This document shows positions 54,974-64,000 of a stretch of DNA of 64,000 nt, piece after piece (within the stretch, counting starts at the first letter, position 1; the number at the start of each line of letters is the position of its first letter). This DNA is from Schizophyllum amplum. Lineage: Eukaryota; Basidiomycota; Agaricomycetes; Agaricales; Schizophyllaceae. A program made the position numbers and the translations under genes. Under the pieces are notes generated by a model, which was given only the letters and a program-made list of their open reading frames with translations, ran no database searches and had not been told where the DNA came from. The stretch spans positions 244,550-308,549 of the forward strand of contig VDMD01000037.1 in NCBI GenBank assembly GCA_007026445.1, read 5' to 3'.

Positions 54974-57900
54974 ATGGACAGCCTGATTCAGGTGGTCAGC
55001 CTTGCCTGGAGCCTCGGGCTTACCACTGCCGTTCGTCGGCAATCCCAGGAGATTGCTCAACTCGTTGCGGAAGCAGAACTACGCAATCTCTTTCTAGAGC
55101 GCTTGATTGCTGTCGCAGAGGAAGAGGACCACCAGCTGAAGATCGCCTTAGCCGAAGAGCTGTGGCTGAGCACCATTCTGCTCACCATCCTGCTGGTGAG
55201 TCGTGTCACATTTACCACGCTCATTGGCACAGGCTGATGTGCGAGCAGTCCGTCGTATTCCTCAACATGGTCAGCCTCATCTACTTGTGGCGTCGGTCGA
55301 AGAGAGGCACACGTCGCCCCGCCGCGGAGTCTTCCGCCGGCACTCCGCCGCCGCCGCCGCCGCCGCCGTCACCGTCACCGCCATCCACGTGCGAATTTCC
55401 TCGTTTCCGCTCGCGTGCTCGCGCTGATACTGGTTCATCTTGACAGCGACGACGTTCTGACCGACAAGTCCTATTCTCCCGTCCGCAAACCATGCGACAT
55501 TGGCGACACAAATGACGCTGATGACGGTCATAGCGATGGGACCGGACGTTTCTCACCCAGCGAGTCTGGCGACCTGCCCAACAACGATGACGACGAAGCG
55601 CCTCCCCAGATAGACGCGGACACCTCTGAGGACAAAGCTTCGACCCAGCGCGACGTCATTCCCGAGCAGGACGCTCAGCCTACTGACCGACCTGGCGAGT
55701 TCGCAACATCAGATCAGCCCACCGGTCCCCTCGCCCATTTTATCACTCGCAGCCTGCACGACGCGATGGACGACAGTGACAGCGAGCACAGCAACGAGGA
55801 AAAGGATGCCGTCGACGGCAAGTCCAAGGATACGAGCGACTCTGACGAACCGAACATCGCCTGCGCCCAGCCTATCAACGACATCTCGCCCGCCCAGAAC
55901 CCCGTCCCGAACATCCAGTTCGCCGTGCCACGATCTCGGTCGCATGTTGGGTCGACGCAGCTCGCCAATGCACCCCCTTCGCCCGTCATCCAAGGCGCCC
56001 TACCCGCTGTCGACTTCAGGCTCGGCGCCGAGCAGTCCAGCAACACCCCTCCCAGTCCCTCTACCCCGAATCATCTTGTCAACGCAAAGCTGTCCGTTTT
56101 CCTTTTCCGCCCGTCGTCACCTTTCTGACTCGTTGTCAGTGCCGTCGCCGAGTTTTCCGATACCGAGACACAAGATAATACCCTCCCTCCTGCCGCCTCG
56201 TCAACACCGCCCACCGAGTACGTAGTCCTGCTGTTCAGTATGTCATTGTATTGATGGTACATAAGCGATCTTACCGCGGACGATTGTCCTTCCGACACGC
56301 AAGACTACTTGAACACCGCGACATCACTGTCCTCTCCTGTAGACGAACGGCACTCTTCCGACATAGAGCCTACCGAACCCTCCCCATCAGCCTCCTCAAC
56401 GCAAGCCGTGAGGTACGTTGCTATGCCGTTTGGTTGTGTGCGACTTCGCCAACCCATCATCAGTGAGCCTCCCGCGGATGATACCGCCGAGGATATATTG
56501 GCCGTGCCTCTCTCTTCCCTCGCCTCACAGTTTCCCGAGGCCTCTGAAAAGGAAATCCATCCCTCTGTCGCTGAGTACGTCAGCTCCTCCTTGGGTACTT
56601 TAGTCGATGCTTATAGTCGATTGCAGACCGTCTGCCGAGAACGAGGGGGATAATTCTCTCTTCGACGAGGACGACACAGCGAGCACTTCTCCCTCCCTCA
56701 CCGCAATCAACGCCGGTGCGATCACACTAGCCGATGACCTTCAGGATGATGCTGAGGACGGCACTTCTTGGACGACAGCCAGCCAACCGCTGACTGAGGG
56801 GTACGTCATGCCATGAAGGACTTATTCATCGATGTTAACGAGTGCACAGTGGCCCTACGATGCTGAAGAACTATGCCGGCGCCAAGGTCAAGGACTCCGA
56901 TATTGGTGTAGACACCGACGTAGACACCGACAATGACGAGCAGTCGGGGCTTGACAAAGGCTTCCTGCGGGCGGACTTCGAGATCCCCCTGGACGTCGAC
57001 GTGCTCAATATAACCTCGTGCGTATATAGTACGATTATTGAGCATTATTCATAACCATGTTCAGTCCGCGTTCACCGGTATCGGACGACCTCCCGTCCAT
57101 CACGCTGCTTCAGGCCGAGGAAAGTCAGGCAGCTCACTCTCCCACATCAAGCACACAAAGTGACCGACTGGTCACAGATCTGGTCCAGTATGTCGTAAAC
57201 GTCAATCCACCTTTTCTCGTCTGATGATATCGCAGACCTACTGATACGGACCTGCGAGATATACTGCTGGCTCTGCAGAACAAGCAAAACTCGGCATCCT
57301 CGTGCGTAATACTTCCGGTTCAGTAGCTTTTGTGACTTACGTGTGCTGCAGTGATTGGGCACCATTGCCATCGCCTTCATCCTTGGGTGACCTCATCCTT
57401 TCGCCTCGTCCACATCGCGAAGGAGATCAGGATCATCTGACACCTGCGACTCTGCTTCGCAGCAGCGACACGCTGAGCTCCCTGTTGTCTGACCATCGTC
57501 GCCATGCCGGATACAACGCAACACAAGAGGATGTCTATGATCGGTCGACTAATGAGGACGACGTGGACCAATCATCGAGCTTACAGGAGGATGCCCGCGG
57601 TATGCCGCCAGCCGACGCCGAGGTCTCCTTGGATATCCCTTCGACGGAGGACGAGTGCCTCGTCGACGAGGGTGTCAACGAGCATATCGAGATGGAGCGT
57701 GCCGAGCCCCCCACGGATGTTGACTTTCCCCAGACCTCAGCTGAGCCCGTCTGCGAGGACAAGCCAACATCTCTGGTTACCGAGCTTCTGGGCGGCATGC
57801 CAACTCAGCCGCACAATCTACTCTCGCCGCAGGAAGACACTGTAGATGGCCGTGTGCAGCCCGAGGCGCACCGATGCATGCCGCCATGTCGCACCACGCC

Positions 57901-59456
57901 GCATCAGACGAGCCAGCTGCAGCCCCCTCCCGACGATCGTTCGGTGCAGGCTAACCCACCGCGTTCGCCAATTGATAGGCGACCTCCGCCGACGCCCCGT
58001 CATCTAATTCTGATGCACCGCCAGCGTTCCCCGATGCCGCCGCGGTTCTCAGCGCCACCACACGGCCCCTTCCCGCCATGTCCAACCAAAGGATCATTGG
58101 GTCCAGTACATACACCGATGCGTCACGAACGTCGTCCGTCACCGCATGGTCTCTGTGAACCTCCAGGTTCGGGCTTCCATGGTTCTCGACCACCAGGCAT
58201 CCAGCGACGTCCGCAGCGAGACCTCCGCGGTCATCCAGCGTCGGGCTTTGCGGGTCCTCGGCCGGGCTTGCACGGTCCTCCACCACCGCATGAGGCTATT
58301 CACGCGCCGCCGCCGAACACTTTCGCACATCCGCCTCTCGGAAATCCTTACTCGGCGCATCCTGGATTCCCGGTCTCGCCTTTCGTATACCAGCCCCCGC
58401 CCCCGCCATTCGGTCACCCTCATCCGTACCCGCCTCACCCCTTCCCACCAAATTTTGGGCACCCGCCCTTCCCTATGCAGAACGGCCAGTTCCAGGCCCA
58501 GGGACTCGTGTATCCGCCTCAGGGGTCCGCGTATCCTCAAGGCCCGATGCAGCCTCCGTCGAGTGTGTTCTACCGTCCGCCGGAGGCGTTGTACCCTCAA
58601 GGACCCTTTCAACCCCTGCCGTACCACGTTGTACCGGGTCCCTCTGTCTTCCATGGTCATCCACCGCCTGCACACTTCAACGGCATGCACCCGGACCGGG
58701 CCTTCGAGGTCGTGTATCCAAACTTTCCGCCTATAGATGGTGTGCGCAATTCCCATCACGACAACGACACATATGGCCCCTCCACCAACGACAATGTTCG
58801 TCTTCTCGCTCCCGCCAGTGCTTCGTACCCTACGCCCCAAAGTATGGGGTCTGCCGAGCCAGTGAAGCTGAGCTCGCCGTACGGGTCTGCGGACTGTCAC
58901 GTTGAGTTGACAGGGGCGCAGGCGGAGGAAGCGAGGGTCGAGGAACAGATTGAGGAAGTCGTGCAAGTCGAGGGAAGACAGATAAATGAGGTGAAGGAGG
59001 TACAGGAGGACGAGCCCTACGACGAATCGGCATTGTCCGAGGGCGAGCAGGCTTCGCACAAGGACGAGGTAGTGTCAATAGCGGCACCGATACCCCTCCC
59101 TCGCATCGACGACTCCAAGGACGTGGTCGATGAGCAATTGAGGTACATCTTTCTGATGAGTTCTTACAGCAGCTGACGCCGTGCACAGCGGCGCTGAGGA
59201 TGTACCTGCCGCCGTCGACAAGAGTTTCCAAGACATGGCCGTTGCCGGAACCACAGAGCTTGCAGCTGGATCTAGTGCGAACGTGATCACCGACGTCGGT
59301 ATCGAAAACGACATCATGGAGACTCCCATCTCTACGTCTACACCCGCGGCGTCTATCCCTGCGAACGATGTCGCTGCAAGCACGCCGTCGAGGAAGGTTC
59401 GCCGAAAGCCAAAGACCATCATGACCTGTAGTCTGGCTCTTGGGCGCTCATGTTGA
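54974..59456 (+). CDS. Unknown single-pass membrane protein with long disordered tail
   Basis: Not recognised as any family. ATG 54974 opens an exon ending at 55195 (74 residues with a heptad-like helix, residues 24-62). Splicing to an acceptor at about 55249 joins LSTILLTILL to SVVFLNMVSLIYLW, a 24-residue membrane helix followed by WRRSKRGTRR, a typical cytosolic stop-transfer. Then comes a polyproline run, and an intron of about 55 bases leads to a long acidic Ser/Asp/Glu-rich exon (about 55448-56090). Several short exons follow, then a large exon (about 57350-59140) with a Pro/His/Gly-rich core (GHPHPYPPHPFPP; repeated YPQGP), and a last exon ending in TGA 59454-59456. Probably an anchored, largely unstructured scaffold. 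Internal borders are approximate. Confidence 0.6.
55340..55388 (+). repeat. (CCG)n run encoding polyproline
   Basis: Eight consecutive CCG codons followed by TCACCG repeats just after the stop-transfer segment of the unknown membrane protein. Such runs vary in length by slippage. Confidence 0.6.
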
Positions 59457-60097
59457 GATGTCCCACCCCATCCTCCTCACAGCTAGTGATCCTTCACTAC
59501 TGACACTTTGGATTCGAAGCTCTCCCTACAGGGATATCAGAGCGCATCTAGATTTTGGAGATGGAATGGATGTAGGGCTATTACTATCGGGTTGTTAGTT
59601 GAAATGGGAGCGGACGCGCGCGCTGCCAAGTTGCTGGCAGCCTCGCGGCTGGACTGCTTCAGTGCCTTTGTTTGTTTGTAATTGTGAAGTTGTACCCCTT
59701 GTATCTGTACTTTCCCGCCGCTATTGTAGTTCTTGAAATCTTCCACAGGCATCCAGCTGTGTCCATCTAGCTGCAAGGACAGCGCGAGAGACTGTCACTG
59801 TAAGCACTTCCGATTTCCTCGATAGTATCACGAGGCAGAAGCGCGCGCGGCGTGAATGGGCCGGTTGCCCGATCGGCGCGTCTTGAACGCGTCCGCGTCA
59901 GCGTCTGGTCCTTTCCATCATCACCACCACTGACTTGGAGGACACGCTCCTCACTGTGCCACAACTATGCTTTGCTGCTGAATTGCTGCTAAATCTGTTT
60001 TCCAAGAACATATGTACGTCGTGCAAGTATTCTCCTGACAAGTTCCTGATAGTCGCCCGCTGTTCTTGTGTAGTGAGACTATCTCCAGTCGCTAGCC
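59457..60097. other. Intergenic stretch before F-box copy G
   Basis: 3' region of the unknown membrane protein gene and promoter of copy G. Nothing recognisable. Confidence 0.4.
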
Positions 60098-61858
60098 ATG
60101 CATCGCGCTCTCAGTATACCGGATATTATAGCAGCAATATGCGATACTCTGGTCAGAGATGATGGTGCGCGTGCCGGGGAAGGGCCGTACACGGTCACAA
60201 ACACCCGCACGTTGGCATTGTATGCAAGAACATGCCGTGCTTTCCATCGACCTGCGATCAAGGTGCTATGGAAACACATGGAGCTGACCCTGGAGATTGT
60301 CCTTCTGCACTGCATGCCGTCGGACGTCTGGTGCAAACAACGCGTATCGAGGAGATATTTTCTTTCCCAGGTGGACCGCCTTGTGAGTTGTTTGCTCCAC
60401 TGATAGCATTTTCTGACTAGCAATTGCTCTCAGATGCTCAACCGCTCCATCATACCTCAGGATTTGATAAGACTCGCTTACTACGCTCCATTCATCAACA
60501 CGCTCACATTCGGTAGCGCGGCCGACAACTCTCACAAGTACTCCTACTCGTACCATGTCGACAAAAGTACATTGGAGCTATCAGACGAAGGCTATCTCGC
60601 GCTCTCTCTTGTCTGCTCTGATGTGATGTTTCCCAATTTGCGCCACATTTTCTGGCGGGACAGAGGCGCTAACTTGAGTCACATTCGATATTTCCTATCC
60701 CCCTCCATCATCTCCTTCGATCTTCTGCTTCACGGTCCCGGCACCGCTCAGCTTGCCATTCTCTCGCATTTGCCCACACGATGCCCTGCTGTGGTCGATC
60801 TCACGTTTGACACTAGGACACTCGGATGGATCAGGGGAGAGGTCGAACGTCGTCGACCGCATGCTCTCGCGTGCGTATGTGCGTGGAACCTGCGCCATTT
60901 CAAGTCCTCCGCCTTGGACGGCGCGACTCTCCGTCATCTGATTGGAAGCCCCTCTCTAGAGACGCTCTACATCAATCGTCCGTTCAATCCCTGGGCTCCC
61001 ATCAAGCTCACCGCAACCAGACGCTTTCTCTTCCCTGCGGACCCTGTTCCTGCACATCATACCGATGGAGCGCTGTATAGAGCTCATGCAAGGGAGAAAC
61101 TTCTACAGTCTCGAGGAGCTCACGCTGCACGTCTCGCGCCCCTCGGCCGGAGACTGGCAGACACTCCTACGTGCCATACACGACGCGCACCGGCGCCCCG
61201 AGCTCCTTAACTATCTAGAGGTCAACGCAAGGCTCACGCAGTCGCCCGACAACTTCCGTGAACCGCTCCGAGAGGCGGACATTGAGCCCATTCTCGCCTT
61301 CCCCGCCATCCGCGCGCTTGACCTTGACTGCATCGGCGGGTTCGATTTCGCCGACGGGACGGTCCAGCGCATGGCGGAGACGTGGCCGCACCTGAGAGAT
61401 CTCAGACTCTACGCCCAAGAGGCCCCCACGTGGAAGCGCCGCCTCACGCTGAACGCGCTGGTGCCCTCGCGCTGCACTGCCCCGAGCTGCAGCACCTCGA
61501 CCTCGATCTCGACGCGACGGGGGTGATATACCGCAGCAACCCGCCCCAGCCTGCCGCGCCGCACTGCCTGCCGTCCATCTCGATGCAGTGGTCGCCAATC
61601 CTGAGCGCGGGCGTCGTCGCTGGCTTCCTTTCCGTCATCTTCCCCAATCTCATGGGTGTGGACACGGTCGACGATGCGGCCGAGGTGATCAAGAGGCGGT
61701 GGAAGAGGGTGGGGTCGATGGTGCAGCTGTTTGCCGCGCTGCGGGATCATGAGCGGAAGGATGCCCTGGGACAGGCGCCATCGACGGAACTGGAGGTGCG
61801 CGACAGGTGGTATATGTCAGAATCCGAGGAGGAAGACGCAGAAGATTCAACGGATTAG
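60098..61858 (+). pseudogene. F-box-like/LRR gene, group II (copy G), two frameshifts
   Basis: ATG 60098 (MHRALSIPDIIAAICDTLV). Exon 1 ends at 60382 with donor GTGAGT, and exon 2 begins at 60434. Compared with copy C the frame slips near 61022 (about one base gained, before the block LRTLFLHIIPMERCIEL) and again near 61463 (one C missing in GTGCCC-CTCGCG, inside a C run). The rest keeps the family pattern (CIGGFDFADGTVQRMAETWP; WSPI...VVAGFLSVIFPNL) and the acidic end. With the frame as given only the first part would be made. Recent pseudogene, or two indel errors in GC-rich sequence. Confidence 0.7.
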
Positions 61859-62208
61859 CGAGGATACGTAGCTGCGTGCTGCAGCAGTGCCTTGAAGATA
61901 CAGAGGTTGCGTTATCGACGCCGTTGCAGATCTTCAGATTCGCCTTCAATCATTTATTTACTTACTTACCTGCCTCTCGCATGGAGGTGAAGTGGACAGC
62001 GCTGTTTGATATTTGTCCCAGTAGACGAGCGTGAACTCGAAGCACATCATGTGGGTTGCGTATATGGGGTGTTTCTTTTGTGTAGGGGGCAGAGCAATGA
62101 TACACGTCAAGACGAGAATGTGAGTACAAGATACAGCATAAGTAAGTACATTGATTGTTGTCTGGCAATAAAGTCCATCAAGAACCTTGCAAAAGTGACG
62201 CCTCGGCC
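61859..62208. other. Convergent gap between F-box copy G and the second MYND gene
   Basis: About 350 bases of 3' flanks of two convergent genes. An AATAAA-like signal occurs at 62167 on the plus strand. No gene. Confidence 0.4.
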
Positions 62209-64000
62209 TCAACCACCGCGCATCATCCTCTCCATATCAAAACCCATCGCCTTCGACCTGCGCATCACCTCCTCCCGCTGGTCCGCCGGCAGCGCGCTCA
62301 TCATCGACTGCATCTGCAACGGCCCCGTCTTCAACAAAAACTCATTCATCTTCTCGCCCGCTTCCCATACCGCTCCACCGCAAACCGGTCCAGACCATGG
62401 TCGACATACGGCCGATAGTACTCTTCCACATACTCGAAGTCGACCGGCACGCGAGCGGATTAAAGTGCCCCGGGGGCAGACCCGGCCCCGGCAGGGCCCG
62501 CACGATGCGCGCAGCTCCATGCGCGCCGCGTTGAACCACCCGTCCTCGGTGTTCCTGACGTTCGTGAGGTAGCACGGGATGGCGACAGCGGTGGTGCGGG
62601 TCATGATTTCCGGGTAGCACGCGTACTCGTGCCCGTTGCCCCAGGGGGTACTGGACGCAGTAGACGGCGTACTGGACGCAGTAGACTGCGTAGTCGCCGG
62701 GGCCGAGGACGAGCTGCCCTCGCTCCCAGTCGACGACGCGGTTCCAGGGATAGCCGGTGGGGCGCGCGGGGGGCTCGTACTCGCCGTCGTCGGGGAGGAA
62801 TGTGCCCTTGGGTGCGACGGCGCCGTTGACCTCGACGATGGCGACGCGGACCCGGCGGTTGTAGTCGACCCAGGGCATGCTCATCATGAGCTCTCTCCTG
62901 CGGGAAGGGTGTCAGATGCGATGCGATTTGTGTGTCAGATGCGATTTGTGGCGGTAACCTACCCGTCCTGGATGTTCTGGAATCTGACTCTGGGGCGGTC
63001 CTCGGGGAGGAGGTTATTCTTCAGGTATCCGAAGACGTTCATGATGGTCTCGCCGGCGCAGACGGCGATCGCGCGACCGTCGGTGCGCCTGTTCTGCACG
63101 ACGATGCGGAGGGTGACGAGCGAGGGGCCGGTGTATTTTTTCATCTCGACGCCAAACTCGCGCTGGTTCGGGCCTTCCAGCCCGGCCCAGCGACGGAACG
63201 AGGGAGGGCCCTGGAGAGGACAGTCTGAGCCGTACCCTTCGGGGGGATGGAATGCTTGCTGGAGCCTGACGGCGAGTGCGTTAGATGAGGGGAATGGGGT
63301 GGTAGCGCGGAACTCACATCGAGCCCATGTGTCCGGACGTCGTCATCCATATCCCGAGCCCGTTCTCGTTGGTGCTGGCGTGGATGGGGTCGACGGGCCA
63401 GGGGACGTCGGGGCGGTCGGAGGGGTCGAACGTCTTTGCCAACGGCGGCTGCACGAACGCGGCGCACTCCTCCTTGTGGCCGTCCTGCCAGTGTTCGCGC
63501 TGACACTTCTCCGAGCAGCTGGGGAGTGACATTCAGCAGTCAGTCCCCCGACCGTGAAGGCAACTAGCGTACTAGTTAATCGACCTGGGGGAGGGAGCGT
63601 CAGTCTCCGCGCACGACTAGAGCACGGGAAGACGTACTTGCATCGCGAGCAGGTCTGGAGTTTGGTCCCCGCGAGTTTGTCCTTGCCGCATCGCCCACAG
63701 ATGGTCTTTCTGTCCTTCTTACGCGCCTTCCGCGCCGCCATCTCCTTCTGCGTGGCGCTGAGGAGACTGCTCGCGCCCATAGCCTTCATCATCGGTGGGT
63801 CGTTCTTGCGGGACGGCATTTTCTTGTTCTTGTTGCTTGACGAGGCGCCTCCCGCTGAGGACGATGGGTCAGATGTGATGGCGCGTTCGGGAGATGCGGC
63901 GGCGGGTCCCAGGATCAGGCTGGCGAATTCATCTTCGAGCTCTCTTATGAAAGCCTTCGTCCATCGTGACTGGCACCGACTAGTCTCGATATGGGGGAGG
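62209..64000 (-). CDS. MYND zinc-finger protein, 5' end at window edge, 3' third frame-disrupted
   Basis: Coding sequence enters from the right edge (an in-frame stretch KAFIRELEDEFASLILGP precedes the internal ATG at 63817-63819) and ends with TGA 62209-62211 after MERMMRGG. The MYND finger is split by an intron: CGRCGKDKLAGTKLQTCSRCK (about 63710-63650) and CSEKCQREHWQDGHKEEC (about 63515-63460). Blocks shared with the LINE-split paralog include PPLAKTFDPSDRPDVPWP and VAIVEVNGAVAPKGTF. In the last third homologous segments fall in different frames (CVQYP / WGNGHEYACYP near 62640; HFNPLA / VDFEYVEEYYRPYV near 62460; KRARR / KMNEFLLKTG near 62355), and 21 bases are duplicated at 62648-62690. 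At least three indels, so possibly a pseudogene. Confidence 0.6.

Overview
The window looks like the nuclear genome of a mushroom-forming basidiomycete (Agaricomycetes). Its genes are cut by many short introns of about 45-60 bases, it is rich in low-complexity coding sequence, and it carries STE3-type pheromone receptors together with very short precursor genes ending in CaaX boxes (CVVA, CTIA, CVIA, CVVG). That combination marks the pheromone/receptor (B, or P/R) mating-type locus. The species cannot be named from the sequence alone.

Left flank (1 to about 25 kb): the 3' part of a KRE6/SKN1-type GH16 gene (1-2014); an F-box/LRR gene (2512-4251, minus); a small spliced gene encoding only the PH and CRIB parts of a PAK kinase (4508-5292, plus); the full PAK kinase CLA4 (5897-9317, minus), a gene known to sit next to B mating loci in many mushrooms; a second F-box/LRR gene (9872-11630); a MYND zinc-finger gene cut in two by a roughly 7 kb non-LTR retrotransposon (element about 12097-19052, gene pieces 11790-12096 and 19053-20476); and two more F-box/LRR genes that converge (20804-22556 and 22729-24454).

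Mating-type core (about 25-46 kb): two tandem minus-strand receptors (25051-27049 and 27959-29928), ten pheromone-precursor-like genes between 30.9 and 43.0 kb on both strands, and a third receptor on the plus strand (44185-46159). Several precursor genes have a spliceosomal intron just before the start codon. Clusters of HMG-box core motifs (ATTGT/ACAAT, mostly as CCATTGTTC) lie upstream of all three receptors and several precursors. Three precursor genes appear frame-disrupted.

Right flank (46-64 kb): a frameshifted F-box gene (47060-48725); a decayed copy of the tail of the third receptor followed by an intact F-box gene (49165-51791), which together show that a receptor-tail/F-box block was duplicated in tandem; a 3 kb gene-poor stretch; a large unknown gene for a single-pass membrane protein with a long disordered acidic and proline-rich tail (54974-59456); another frameshifted F-box gene (60098-61858); and a second MYND gene running off the right edge (62209-64000), damaged in its 3' third.

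How it fits together: the precursors encode farnesylated peptide pheromones that bind the seven-helix receptors of a compatible partner. Signalling then goes through a G protein and MAP-kinase cascade to HMG-box regulators, whose likely target motifs lie in these promoters. CLA4 is a Cdc42 effector in polarity and hyphal growth. The F-box and MYND families have no established role in mating; they look like fast-evolving passengers of the locus.
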